The position numbers were made by a program, and so were the translations under genes. A DNA stretch of 64,000 bases. Source: Molanna angustata. Its lineage: Eukaryota; Arthropoda; Insecta; Trichoptera; Molannidae. The notes under the pieces were generated by a model. That model did not search any database and was not told where the DNA came from. It worked only from the letters and a program-made list of their open reading frames with translations. The stretch is from positions 30,928,172 through 30,992,171 of the forward strand of contig OY754977.1 of assembly GCA_963576475.1 (NCBI GenBank), read 5' to 3'. This document shows, piece after piece, positions 22,013-55,489 of the stretch (the stretch's first letter is position 1; every line of letters starts with the position of its first letter).

Positions 22013-24653
22013 TGACCTAAAAACATAGACGACGTCAGAAAATTTGTCGTGTAAATATACACTTTTTGGCGGGAAAACGCTTTTCCCGTCAATTCCGGTC
22101 GTAAAAATAATGGCACCGAATAATTAATACTGATTGACCTTACTAGATGGTAATGTTTGTAAATAAAATTAAATTCACTTAAATGAATGCGACAGATTTA
22201 GATGCAATCACTTTGAAAAATTAAAAACCTGATACCAACGTGTGGCAACCTGTTTTATTAACCAACTTGTGGTGTCAATGTCATTTTATTAATACTAACT
22301 TTGGTTCGCTTCATCTGTACATCGAAATCACCATTTATTGAGACTTGAAATTCCTTTTATATCCTATGTAATAAATGATTATATGAAATAAAATATAGAT
22401 ATTTTTTAACGGTTGTAAATACTGAAGGACGCATTAATAAAAATACTAAATATGTTTAATGAATCTGTCCAAAGTGATTTTCAGATTTTTTAAGACTCTG
22501 ATCTGGAGTCAATAAAATATTGTGATTTAGAATAGTATAAAAGTTTTCTATTTTTTGTTAGGTTGATGTCAATATTCCTGTTGTATTTAAATTATTTAAG
22601 GTTTAATATAATTTTTTTATGAATAATATAAATAAGTCGTATTTTTTAATTATCTACTGCATACATTTTTTTTATTTTCTCACATCAGTTTGTATACGTA
22701 AAAGTACAGACTTAGTGATCTGCTTTCCGAAGATATGCACAAAAAAATTAAACAAATAATGAGAAATGCATTTTACTGTTTATTAATGTGTTGCTATAAT
22801 TTCATAAACAACCACCATAATATTTTAGAAAGTTATATGTATGTATATTTATATGTATGTGGGTATTTTTTTTTTAGTAAAGTTAAATATTCTGAATATC
22901 GCTTCCTTTGCGACCAGTAACTTAGGCAAATAAAAAATGGACTTTTTAATGTTTTATTATGTTATTTTTCATTTTTTCGTAAATTTTCCTACAAATTTTG
23001 TCACGAATGAAAAATCAAAACATGTACTTTTTCGTAGTCAAATATTTGTTTATTCAAATATAAGAAGTGTGTTTTTACATGAATAATATATATAATATTT
23101 GCAAGTATGACTTAGCGTTTGAGTGAAAAACATTGAGATTATTTATTTAATTTTAATGTTTTTCGTATTTATAGAATGTAAAAATTTTATAAGGAAATTG
23201 GCCATTTTATATATGAACAAACAGATCGAACTAGCAGAACAACTAGCAGAATCTACCGGGAACAAAAAGTACTAAAATATTTGAAGTACCTATTTTGTTG
23301 GTTTTCGTTTCCATGGTTACACAGAATACAATTTTCAAATAAACCAACCTACTAATTTGGGAAAATTTGTTATGAATCAAATTCAAATTTATAGAACTAC
23401 ATCATACTTACTAAAATGTTCCATATTCATTCCATACTTATTACAAATATCTGACTTTGTTGATTTTTCTTTTTTTTTTGTTTCCATTGTTACAATCAAA
23501 TACTCATAAGTACTAATATAAAAATATTAGTACTTATGAGTACTAATATTTAAGGGCCTTACTTACTATTTTAAATACGAGTTTCATCCAATGCTAAGTC
23601 AGTTTCGACCATACAAAAAACTGGGTAAGTATCAGCTTAAACACAAATTGCAAATAAGACAAATTGTAAGTAAGACCAGAGTATAATATTTTTGAAGGTA
23701 GGTATTATGTAATAAAGGTGTATGATTTTTAATTATTTATTTAATAATTATCTAAATTTTTGTTTGTTTATATATTTATCTCATAAACGAATTAATAAAA
23801 AAAGTATGTACTTGGAATTCATTCTACGATCCAAGCGGAAACTTTAAATACTCTTTTCACACTTAATAACAATATATAAGAACATGGGGGTTGTGACCAA
23901 CACTAAAATCTTTCCGTCTTTTATTTTTTATTCTTCTCTCAAAGTGACACAAGAAACGTAAGTGCCAAAGTGAAATTTGCATTTTGCAATAAATTCACTT
24001 CCCGAGTTGTGCATAGTTGTTGGTGCTGAAATTATACATAGTCTATTGTCAATGCCCGTGCTTTTTTTTATATATTTTCCTAAAAGAATAAACAAACAAA
24101 ATCAATCGACTTAAAATAAACTCTTGACCTCTTTTGCTTACTATATAGTAGTTCCACTGCTTATTAAACTACCTGTATCAAATGCCTTTACTGCTGATAA
24201 ATTTGATTATTTAACAACTGTCCCTGTATTAGTACAAAGTTGTATTCTATATTTCACATTGCCTCGTCTTATTATGTATATGTATTAACTGTTGTATTGT
24301 ATTATACAATAAGCTTCGTAATAGATATATTCAGTATGATGCTTGCCCAGAGATAATTCAAATATAAATATGTTTTCAACGCAATCTCAAAGTGGTCAAT
24401 TTTTCAAAGTATTTTTTTAGATACATACAAAATGTATTTTATTATTTATTAGAAGCTATGTTTCCTGTTTTCGATGTTATATTTGATCATAAATGTTTAT
24501 AAACCTACATGTTTGGTAGAATATTAAATTTCCATACATATTTGGGTTATTTTAGATTTATTTTTCTAAAATAGAATTCATCTTCATTAAAGGACCATAA
24601 TATTGCATTTGGTGTTTTCAATTTCTGTGTAGATTGTCAATAGCCATAGTGTT
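22013..24653. other. 2.6-kb AT-rich intergenic stretch
   Basis: No gene or complete element recognised. It contains a perfect 19-bp hairpin (23501-23542) and, near 23884-23912, the phrase GGTTGTGACCAACACTAAA related to the 44-bp satellite at 42106. Several long T and A runs. Confidence 0.4.
23501..23542. other. Perfect 19-bp hairpin with AAAA loop
   Basis: TACTCATAAGTACTAATAT at 23501-23519 is the exact complement of 23524-23542. Possibly the core of a tiny fold-back element; no adjacent gene. Confidence 0.85.
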
Positions 24654-24813
24654 CAAAATGTTCTATTTTTTTTTTTTTTTTTTTGTTGGCTCTTCACCCG
24701 TTAAGAGTGTTCTCAGCCATCTAAGTTAAAATATTAAACTGTCAAAATAGAGAAACCTAAATTATTTTTGTATATTTATTTCACTTCGATCAATTTAAAT
24801 TTTATGAACAGAG

Positions 24814-27800
24814 TTAAATTTTAATGTCATTAATTTTGATGAATTTTTTGAGCAAAATGTTTACCTGCCTGGAATTGTAGCTCAACAATGTCCTCACATT
24901 TGTTGGCATTGGAACCCCAATCTCTGTGAGGTCGGTAAAAAAGGATGGATACCTATCGTTTATGGGGCATTCAAGAAACAAATGATCCAGTGTCTCATCA
25001 CCAATCATACATTCGCAGAGACTGCTATCAATGATCCCTATTTTTTTTAAATGCTCTCTGGTACAACAGTGTCCCATGCGGATACGACACATAACGCTGA
25101 TGGAATGTTTGTCAAAAGCTTTATCATGGAACCATGGCTTATTGACAATTGTTTGTTGGGTCGTTTTGTAAAGTCTACCCTTTTTCAGTGAGCTTGTGTC
25201 CCAATATAACTGCCATTTATTCATCAGACGGTTTTTTGCGATTGGTAGGAGATCGTTTTGTGTAATATTGGGATGTGTCCGTGTGTTTCCATATGTTGCT
25301 CTCTTAGCCAATTCATCCGCTTTCTCATTTCCTGGTATACCACAGTGACTTGGTATCCATGCCAGACAAAGTTTTCTGTTTTGGTTGCATATTTCTTTAA
25401 TTTTTTTCCATATATCTATACAGTAGTGGTCATCACTATACAAAATAGGGGATTTAGAGAGTTTTTCGAGTGTACTTAAGGAATCGGTCAATATTAATGT
25501 CTTTAAGAATCGTTTTTTATTTGCATAGTTCAAAGCCTCTATTATAGCTATACATTCTGCTGAGAATATTGTAGAATCTTTATGGAGAGTCAAAAGTAAT
25601 TCAACTTTATCTGAATCACTAAATACTGCTGCTCCAGTATTGCTTTTGCAGTCCATTTTTGATCCATCCGTATAAAGTATTTTCCAGTCATTCCATTTGG
25701 ATTCAATTACGTGTTTAAGTCTTTTAGATGCAAAAGCATCTGGAGTTATTCCTAATGAGTGGATTATGTTTGGCGGCTCGATTAAATTTTGATAGGGTAA
25801 TGAGTAAACTGGGAGTGTCTCAGATTTAATGAAATCCGATGAATATTGGTCTAAAAAGGTGAGGCTATTTACAAGAGGAGGGGAGATTTTATGTTTCCAA
25901 AATGGTGATTGATTTGTGAATATTTTAAGCATAGCGATTTTTCTAATTAGAGGGTGGAATTTAATAATATTGCATTTTAAAACAAATTTATCTGACAGAT
26001 ACTGTTTTCTCAGCTCAAGTGGTGGGTCCACGGCTTCCACCTGGAGTGCACATACCGGTGTCGATTTCATAGCGCCTAATATAAGTCTCAGACCTTCAAA
26101 TTGTATTCTATCTAAGCGTTGTAAATTTTTCTTGGAAATTGGACTAAGTAAAAACGCTCCATAGTCGATTTGACTGCGAACGTATGATATATACATTAAA
26201 CGTAGAACAGAAGGGTGACCTCCCCACCAAGTACGGGTTACAGCTCGCATTGCATTTAGTCCAGACTGACATTTGTTAATGATATGTGTAACTTGAGAGT
26301 TCCAAGATAGTCTGGAATCCAAAGTGATACCAAGAAATCTTAATTCCGAAGAGACAGGGAGGATAATGTCATTTAGTTGAATTTTTATATGTGGTATAGA
26401 GCGTTTTTTTGTAAACATAATGGATTTACATTTGGGAGGACTGGGATTCAGGCCATTTTCAGATAACCACGAAGAAATATTTTTGAGAGTATTATTCATA
26501 ATGTTCTCCATTTGTTGGATTTTTTTCCCTGATACATAAATAAAAAAATCGTCTGCATATATCAGTAACTGTGCCGAGGGTAACAGTACATGAAAAATCT
26601 CGTGAATATAAATATTGAAGAGGATAGGGCTAAGGACTGACCCCTGTGGCAAGCCTCTGTCGACTTTTCTTTCTTGAGTATCAATTCCTCGAATGTCGAG
26701 AATGATTTTTCTATCCAGGAGAATATTCATTATGAAGATGGCTAATTTTAGGGGGATTCCAATTCGGAGAAGTTTAGATTTAAGAAGGGAGAGAAGCACA
26801 TTATCATATGCACTTGTGATATCTAAGCTTACTCCTATGACCTGTTCTTGTCTAGAGAAAGCTAAAAGAATATCCGTTGTTAAATTGGCTACACTTTCTA
26901 CTGAGGATTTTTTTTTTCTGAAGCCAAACATATTGTACGGCAAAATATTTTTGTTTTCAACGAACCAATCAATTCGTCTTTTTATAATATGTTCTGTTAA
27001 TTTAAGCAGAGTTGATGATAATGCTATTGGTCTGTAGTTGACACCTGAATTAGGGTCCTTTAGTGGTTTCAAAATTGGGATAATGAGTTGAGTTTTCCAA
27101 GATTCTGGGATAACCCCTGTATCGAACATTATGTTTATTAATTTTAAGAGATTTTCAAGAATTTTGTCGCTACTATTATGTAAGATAATATATGGGATCC
27201 CGTCTATTCCAGGTGAAGTATTTTTTACCACTTGTAAGACTGATTTTAATTCGTCTATTTGGAATGGGGCATCTAGCCAGTTACTGCTAGTATGTGAATA
27301 TTGTAACGAGATTTCATCGATGTTAACAGCATACGGTGGGGCCATTTTATTTAAGAAATCTTCTGACCATAGTTTAGGGCATGATTTAGAAGATGGGGTT
27401 TTGTATGAGCCACGAAATTTTCTGATATTATTCCAAACTTCTGAAATTGGAACTTGGATACTAAGTGATGTGCAGAAGTCTTTCCACCCTTTTCTTTTCT
27501 TGTTTTTGAGGAACCGTTTGACTTTAGCTTGAACATTTTTAAGATACAAGAAATTTTCAAGTGTCATGTTATGCTTGTAGTCTTTATATGCTTGCTTCCT
27601 AATTGACGAATGTTCTTCGCACGCTGAGTCCCACCAAGGAGGAGGTAAGGGATACTTTTTGAATTTGGGATTCTTTTTAGGTATAAATTTTTCTGATATT
27701 TCAATCGTTTTAATAAATTCATCGTAGCATTCTTGTAGGTTTTCTATTGAGGGGGGAGTAAATGTTATATTGGGGTTGTTGGTGTAATGATTATATCCTG

Positions 27801-28548
27801 ACCAATTAGCTTTTCCAAAATTACAAACATTTTTATCGAATTTGTTGTTTCTTTTGGATTTTGAGTTTTCAATATGAGAGGTATATATGTATCTGTATGA
27901 CGGTTGTGAATAATGCAAAATTATTGGAAGATGATCACTATTGAATGGGTCAGAAAGTATTTTCCAATTCAAGTATGGAGCAATATCGGGACTACATATT
28001 GTTAAATCTACTGCGCTGATTCGTTGATTTGGCACAGGGATACGTGTCGGTGATCCGTCGTTAATAATGCAAAGATTCAACTCATTTAGCAGATCAACTA
28101 TAATTCTACCTAATTTTGTGCATGATGATGAACCCCACATGTTATGGTGAGCATTAAAATCTCCCATAATTATAAAGGGATGTTTTATTCGAGAAATTAT
28201 GGTTCTTAAAATATTTTTGGTGGGTTGGAAATTAGGAGAAATATAAATTGAGACAAAAGTTGTACCGTCTATTTCCGCAGCAACAACTTGTGATGGACAA
28301 TTTATTGGTTTTAAATTTATCTGGTTAAAGAAAAATGTGTCTTTTATTAATAACGCAGCTCCACCTTTGCCATCATGTCTATTATCTTTTAGGCATTGGT
28401 AGCCGGGAATTTTGAATGTTTTTTCATCGCGGAGCCAGGTTTCAGATAGTGCCGCTATTTGAACCTGGTTCTCGGATAGCAATTTTAAAATAGAGTCTTT
28501 ATTAGGTATTGCACTTCTGCAGTTCCACTGGGCAATATTTAAGGCCAT
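24814..28548 (-). CDS. LINE ORF2: endonuclease, reverse transcriptase, RNase H
   Basis: A 1244-residue frame without stops. Residues about 1-220 form an APE-type endonuclease: the start MALNIAQWNCRS, then SETW, IIMGDFNAHH and a terminal SDHLPI. The reverse transcriptase follows, with GVSLDITSAYDNV holding the first catalytic Asp, LPQGSVLSPILFNIY, and the YADD box near residue 665. From about 957 comes an RNase H domain (YTDGSK, SAECIAIIEAL, LTDSLS, IPSHCGIPGNEKADELAKRA) with the expected acidic residues. A Cys/His cluster near the end (CECMIGDETLDHLFLECP) is usual in this group. The protein nicks the target and copies element RNA onto it. The start at 28548 is the first Met after ORF1. All catalytic motifs appear intact. 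Confidence 0.95.
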   Translation of the reverse strand: MALNIAQWNCRSAIPNKDSILKLLSENQVQIAALSETWLRDEKTFKIPGYQCLKDNRHDGKGGAALLIKDTFFFNQINLKPINCPSQVVAAEIDGTTFVSIYISPNFQPTKNILRTIISRIKHPFIIMGDFNAHHNMWGSSSCTKLGRIIVDLLNELNLCIINDGSPTRIPVPNQRISAVDLTICSPDIAPYLNWKILSDPFNSDHLPIILHYSQPSYRYIYTSHIENSKSKRNNKFDKNVCNFGKANWSGYNHYTNNPNITFTPPSIENLQECYDEFIKTIEISEKFIPKKNPKFKKYPLPPPWWDSACEEHSSIRKQAYKDYKHNMTLENFLYLKNVQAKVKRFLKNKKRKGWKDFCTSLSIQVPISEVWNNIRKFRGSYKTPSSKSCPKLWSEDFLNKMAPPYAVNIDEISLQYSHTSSNWLDAPFQIDELKSVLQVVKNTSPGIDGIPYIILHNSSDKILENLLKLINIMFDTGVIPESWKTQLIIPILKPLKDPNSGVNYRPIALSSTLLKLTEHIIKRRIDWFVENKNILPYNMFGFRKKKSSVESVANLTTDILLAFSRQEQVIGVSLDITSAYDNVLLSLLKSKLLRIGIPLKLAIFIMNILLDRKIILDIRGIDTQERKVDRGLPQGSVLSPILFNIYIHEIFHVLLPSAQLLIYADDFFIYVSGKKIQQMENIMNNTLKNISSWLSENGLNPSPPKCKSIMFTKKRSIPHIKIQLNDIILPVSSELRFLGITLDSRLSWNSQVTHIINKCQSGLNAMRAVTRTWWGGHPSVLRLMYISYVRSQIDYGAFLLSPISKKNLQRLDRIQFEGLRLILGAMKSTPVCALQVEAVDPPLELRKQYLSDKFVLKCNIIKFHPLIRKIAMLKIFTNQSPFWKHKISPPLVNSLTFLDQYSSDFIKSETLPVYSLPYQNLIEPPNIIHSLGITPDAFASKRLKHVIESKWNDWKILYTDGSKMDCKSNTGAAVFSDSDKVELLLTLHKDSTIFSAECIAIIEALNYANKKRFLKTLILTDSLSTLEKLSKSPILYSDDHYCIDIWKKIKEICNQNRKLCLAWIPSHCGIPGNEKADELAKRATYGNTRTHPNITQNDLLPIAKNRLMNKWQLYWDTSSLKKGRLYKTTQQTIVNKPWFHDKAFDKHSISVMCRIRMGHCCTREHLKKIGIIDSSLCECMIGDETLDHLFLECPINDRYPSFFTDLTEIGVPMPTNVRTLLSYNSRQVNILLKKFIKINDIKI

Positions 28549-28600
28549 TTTGTATGAAAGATTATACAGGGAATTATTGTGCGAGTTACAAGTTTAAGGT

Positions 28601-30094
28601 CTAATTTGTTTCTGTGATAGAGTTTGAATCGATATCTTCTTTATTTAGGTTGTTATTGAGTATATTGACAGTATTTTGTAAGGTGTTATTAATAAGTGCA
28701 TCGTTGGACGGTACTGAGATATAGTGTTCTGTGGTAAGAAGTTCATGGATCATATTGTATATGCAATTTAGAATTATTTCTTTACGACTATAATTAATGT
28801 CTTCAGGTATTATTGTATCTGGGGTAGTTTCATTTGTTAACGGGAGAGCACATCCATTTTTAGGTACTGGATGGTTTCCATTTGGTGCAATTAATAATGA
28901 GTTGATTTGTTTTTTATCCAAGTAAGGGGGGGTATTACTATGTTTTTTAAGATTATTTTTGTTTGAAGGGGTGATTACCCTCCATTTTGGTGTGAAATTA
29001 TTTTGTGTTTCAATTTTGTTTGAATTGTTGACAGCTTTCGTTTTTTCTGAGTATGATATTTTCACGGAGGGAAACATTCCAGCTGCTTCGATATACGATA
29101 TACTTTGGTCAGCCATTACTTTCTTAATGTTCCTCTGTCTTGTCAATTCTGGGCAATTTATATCGATAGCCTGGTGATTTCCCGAGCAATGAACACAAAT
29201 AGTATTTTCTTGAGTTACATTACATGTGTTTCCAAGATGATGTAAAGTGCATTTAAAACACCTAGGTGCTGCAGATTTGCAGTTAGTTTTAGTGTGTCCG
29301 TATCTTAAACATTGATGACATTGAATAGTAGGGAATATGTAAGTTTCTACTGGTAGACGATTGTAAAAGAGGTAAAGGTGTGATGGGAGTTTTTGCCCTT
29401 CGATTGTGACCACAACAGTTTGAGATGGTTTCCATGTCGGGATTTCAATTTTACGGTCTCTGTAGTTAAGCCTTCGAATTTTTATTATTTTTCCGAATCC
29501 CGGAGGGACTTCCAAATTACTTAATATTTCCTCGTCAGAAAGAGATGTAGGTATATCTTTTACAACTCCAAGACGAGTTACGTGAAAGGAAGGTATAAAT
29601 GGTAAGTAGTTGTTTTGTTCTAAAATTTTGTTATTAAGAAAAGTATTTGCTGCTAAATAATTTTTGAATTCGATTGCAATTGTGCGTTTACCCAACGGCT
29701 TGATTTTTTTTATATTATCAATTTTATTTTTGTAGATAAACGAACCGAATGAGATAGCCTGTATTTGAAGACTTTCTCCCGCTACTTTCTTTTGTACATG
29801 TACAATAAATGGGGAAAGAGAGGATTCATTATACAGTAAAGAATTCTCTTGGTGTACTGAGGGGTTTATGTTTGGTTTGAATTTTTTGGATACTGAACTA
29901 TCCAATAATGTATTATCATGATCTATCGGTGTGGACTGGGCCTTACGAGTTTGTTTTGATGGCGTACATTCTAATACATTGTTATCTGTTGACTTGGCAA
30001 CAACGTTACTAGGTAACATTTCGCTAGCACAGCGCATGAAGCGCCGGCAAATTGTTTGCTTACCTACCTCCACTAAGCAATTGTTTTGACACAC
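28601..30094 (-). CDS. LINE ORF1: Gag-like nucleic-acid-binding protein
   Basis: A 497-residue frame. The middle (about residues 105-250) is a Gag-like region with an RRM-like character (IKKIKPLGKRTIAIEFK; RLGVVKDIPTSLSDEEIL). It is followed by three zinc knuckles: CHQCLRYGHTKTNC (about 258), CFKCTLHHLGNTC (about 278) and CVHCSGNHQAIDINC (about 297). This is the standard ORF1 plan of I/Jockey-group LINEs, whose product packages element RNA. The C-terminal 150 residues are Asn-rich and probably disordered. The true start could be one of the later methionines at codons 20 or 27; I kept the first. Confidence 0.9.
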   Translation of the reverse strand: MCQNNCLVEVGKQTICRRFMRCASEMLPSNVVAKSTDNNVLECTPSKQTRKAQSTPIDHDNTLLDSSVSKKFKPNINPSVHQENSLLYNESSLSPFIVHVQKKVAGESLQIQAISFGSFIYKNKIDNIKKIKPLGKRTIAIEFKNYLAANTFLNNKILEQNNYLPFIPSFHVTRLGVVKDIPTSLSDEEILSNLEVPPGFGKIIKIRRLNYRDRKIEIPTWKPSQTVVVTIEGQKLPSHLYLFYNRLPVETYIFPTIQCHQCLRYGHTKTNCKSAAPRCFKCTLHHLGNTCNVTQENTICVHCSGNHQAIDINCPELTRQRNIKKVMADQSISYIEAAGMFPSVKISYSEKTKAVNNSNKIETQNNFTPKWRVITPSNKNNLKKHSNTPPYLDKKQINSLLIAPNGNHPVPKNGCALPLTNETTPDTIIPEDINYSRKEIILNCIYNMIHELLTTEHYISVPSNDALINNTLQNTVNILNNNLNKEDIDSNSITETN

Positions 30095-30929
30095 TTACAA
30101 AAAAAAATAAAATAAATAAAAATGGAACGAACTCACCGGTTACGTGGGGACAATATTTTAACTAAGATATGTTCACATAAGCATTTAAACAAAAATTAAC
30201 ACAAAATATAAGTTTTTGCACCACTTAAAACATCAAAAACACAAAAAATATGAGGAGCGAACTACAAGCGTCGTGATTCATTCAGCGGCAATTCACGTCT
30301 CCAAAATGTTCTATTAATATTAAACAAATAAATGTATTTCTTTCATAAAAAGTATTTTATTCACATATTATAACAAAATAATTTATATTACAACAGGATT
30401 ATAATTGTTTATATAACTTAATTATCAAACTCTTTTATAAAACAACCAATTTTTACTGAGCTGTATATTTAAATTTGGGAAATATGTTTTAGCACAATGA
30501 AAGCCTGGAAAAGTATATTAAAAAAAATTCATTTTTTAAATCAATAACGACTGACCCAACATTTTCAAGGTCAGCAAATCTCACTGCATCCAATAGTTGT
30601 CCCGACCTTGAAATATGTCAGTGAGATATGGACATTGTCAGAAGATGTAGTGGAAATAAAGTCTTGGAGGAAGACACAACATGAAGGACAAAATAAGAAA
30701 CACATTGAATGAGACACAGGAAGAATGAATAACAAGTGTCGACCATTTTAACACAATCATATCAGTGAAATACTGAAAGTAAAATTTTTAAGAATAGATG
30801 TAGAATGTTTATGAAACAATGTATAGATTTAAATGAGATAAGAATCATGTGGCATTTGGTTCTCTCAGCCTACTCGTATAGTGATTAAGTGATTATTTCC
30901 TTGTTTATGATTATTTTTTCCAGGTATTA

Positions 30930-31010
30930 TTGTTAAGCGCCCTTGAGGTGGATACACAAAAATGGCGCTATAGAAATTATCCATTTATTATTATTATTAT
31001 TACCCTGAAT
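30930..31010 (+). mobile_element. CR1/L2-like LINE 3' tail
   Basis: GCGCCCTTGAGGTGGATACA, then TGGCGCTATAGAAATTATCC and an ATT repeat. Similar ends occur at 19640-19715 (inverted) and 63586-63650. Only the 3' end is recognised; sequence upstream to about 30500 may belong to the same relic. Confidence 0.65.
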
Positions 31011-31419
31011 TGTTTTGGACATGACAGTATGTATATTTGAATATTGTATTCTGCCCGTTCTTTCAAACATTTTTTTTAAGATGGTGTTTGATACAACTGT
31101 CAAACAATATTAATTCCTGTAATAAATTATCAAAATAGTAGCTTTTTATGGATCATCATCCCAATAGCAAACAATTTGAAAAATGAACAATTTTTTGTCC
31201 ATTCAAAAAATTCAGTGACAACCCGGCTTCTGCTCAAAGACTAGAAATAGTTTTGTGGTGTATTCTAAATTAGCCAGCCAGCCAGCATTGCACACTCGTC
31301 ACTATGACATCCAGTCATTGAAAAGTGTTATTATTGTTAGTTTTGCAAGCGACTCTGCGTTGATTTCTTTTTCCATGTCAATGTGACATTTCAACCTATT
31401 GGAACATACACCGTTTAGT

Positions 31420-53505
<22,086 letters not shown>

Positions 53506-54470
53506 TGCGCAAATCAAGCTTTATGAACAAGTATTTATTTTCTAGAGAGATAAGATTTAAATAATTAATTCAAATCCAATAAATATAATGTATTTATTTC
53601 TTATTTTCGCTGGACTCGTTTAAAATGTTTGGTGGTTATAGAACTGTCATTTCGTGGCCATAAATACTGTATTGTTATTATATGGTGAATTTGTCTATGG
53701 TATTATTTTTCTAAGGCTTCCATTAAATCAAAAAGATTTATAACCAATCCAAAAATATTTGCCAAAAATCAATAGTTAATATTTTCAAGCTCAAGGAAAA
53801 TTTCCAATCATTCATCTTAGTTTTCCCTAACTTTATAAGAAATATAATAATCAAACATTGTATTTTCATCATCATCATAAAATAACATAAATTGATGTCT
53901 CAAAAAATAACTTAAAATCAATCAATTTATAAAATAAAATATTATTATTATAAAATAGATTTTGGTCACAGCACAGAAAATTTCAATTTAATTTATAAAA
54001 TCAATTTTTTCGTTGATTAAAAAAAAACACGTTACTGAAAATTTCGAGCAACGCGGCCATTAGAGGCAAAGTTGCAACCATAAGGCCCTAGCAAGTAAAA
54101 TTGGGGGTGGCTGCAGTCCCATTCTAGCATACTAAATGGTGAGAAGCTCGAGTAATCTCTACTATGGTTTGGTCTTTAAATTTTTTCAAGATAGTATGTC
54201 TAGTGATTCTTAGTTTTTCATACATAACTGATTCTTAGTTTTTCATACGTTCTTCAGTCTTTATATAAGACTGAAGAACTTAAAATGCTTTTCATTGTAC
54301 CTAGGTATCCACTTTACATGTAGGTATTGACTGATATATAGTAGCTAGTGAATTTATGAATTCAAATCTTTTATTCAATTAATTCAGTATTTATAAGAGC
54401 TCGATATATATATTTTTGGATATTTTTGTAAATGCTCTAATGAATGTGGAAACAATAAATAAAAAAAATT
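53506..54470. other. XPD upstream region
   Basis: XPD's 5' UTR and promoter should lie here, upstream of the ATG at 53505 on the minus strand. No TATA box stands out. From about 54150 a segment (TGTCTAGTGATTCTTAGTTT) recurs from 15490, so it is repeat-derived. No gene seen. Confidence 0.4.
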
Positions 54471-54835
54471 AACATCAAACTCCGAGCGCGGTCCGGAGAC
54501 TTGGAGGGCTATGTTGCTAGTCAGCTCCGGTCAGCACCCAGCGCCGATGTATAGTGGGGGGGGAGACGTGAGGCGTCCGTCCCAATAGGTCACCTCCCCT
54601 GAACAATTTTCGATGTTAGATCGGGAAAGAAAAATTTGCGCCACTTACCCTGAGAACGTAGTCTCGCCTAGACCACCTGTCGATGGGAACACGTTGACAG
54701 GCCACCTGGCATAGTCCTTGTTATTCCACATTTTAGTGACATCCTCGGTCGCCCAAGATGGTCCGTTTGCACCCACCAAGTGCTAGATATGCTGCACCAG
54801 AATGGCTAGGTCAATATTATGTTAAAGTCAATATT
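54471..54835. other. GC-rich block of unknown nature
   Basis: Starts CTCCGAGCGCGGTCCGGAG, contains a G-run (54558-54566), and is clearly richer in G and C than its surroundings. No long reading frame, tRNA or known LINE motif was recognised. It could be the 5' region of a retrotransposon or a structural-RNA-derived repeat. Confidence 0.4.
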
Positions 54836-55153
54836 TTTTTATTTAAAATTGCCGGCGTCTAGGACAGAGTCAGAAAAATGGTTTTAAAATATTTTATAAT
54901 GCTGGCGGCAGAGACCAGGCTTATCTTTTTTTCTCACAAAATATATTGTTGCAGTTGTCTGCAAACATTCTCGTTCAAATTTTTAAAACTTCTCTGCGAA
55001 AATTTTGAATATACGTGTCCCGGTGAAAGAAACCGGTATTGCCATTTTTTAAATTAATAAATCTTCCTATACAAAATATATACATTGATAGAATATATTC
55101 GTCTAAAAAATATATACATCTGGGTAGGTGCCTTTTAAAATAAAGACACCCCT

Positions 55154-55222
55154 TATAAAATAGGGGCATCAGATTTCTCTCGCTCAGTCCAGAGTATATA
55201 ATACCTACGGATAGCTCAGTCC
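55154..55222 (+). promoter_or_regulatory. Possible TATA/initiator core promoter
   Basis: TATAAAATA starts at 55154, and an arthropod-type initiator CTCAGTCC has its A at 55186, 32 nt downstream. A second TATATAA (55195) and TCAGTCC (55216) follow. No reading frame of note follows, so this may be an LTR or other transposon promoter. Prediction from spacing alone. Confidence 0.35.
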
Positions 55223-55418
55223 ACAGAACACAATAAGCTCAGTCATTCAACGACTGACAGGCCGGCATCATTATGTTATTCAACTATCGATTCGTTCAAA
55301 AGAATTCATTTCCCTTAACAGATTGACAAAGTTTCAAGCTAAGATCTGCGAGATTTGTACGGCCGTCTATATTTTTCATGCCTTTTTCAACTTTGAAGTA
55401 AAAAAGAAATTTTGTCAG

Positions 55419-55480
55419 CCTTGACTCAGTTGGTTTGGTATCTAACTGCTGATCCAAAGGTCCCGGGTTTGATACCCAAA
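55419..55480 (+). mobile_element. tRNA-derived SINE, family 1, head only
   Basis: TTGACTCAGTTGGTTTGGTA, CTGCTGATCCAAAGGTCCC, GGGTTTGATACCC: the A-box and B-box half of family 1 without the body. It directly abuts the dispersed repeat that follows. Confidence 0.75.
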
Positions 55481-55489
55481 TAGATAATT

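Larger units (their letters stand above)
24668..30301 (-). mobile_element. Full-length I-type non-LTR retrotransposon
   Basis: Flanked by the 14-bp direct repeat CAAAATGTTCTATT (24654-24667 and 30302-30315). The 3' end is a poly-A tail (T-run up to 24684 on the plus strand). Two uninterrupted reading frames, ORF1 (28601-30094) and ORF2 (24814-28548), are separated by 52 nt; the 5' leader is about 207 bp and the 3' UTR about 130 bp. Apurinic endonuclease, reverse transcriptase and RNase H in one ORF2 suit the I group. Intact frames, tail and duplications point to a recent insertion that may still be mobile. It lies between the convergent YTHDC2 and XPD genes. Confidence 0.95.
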
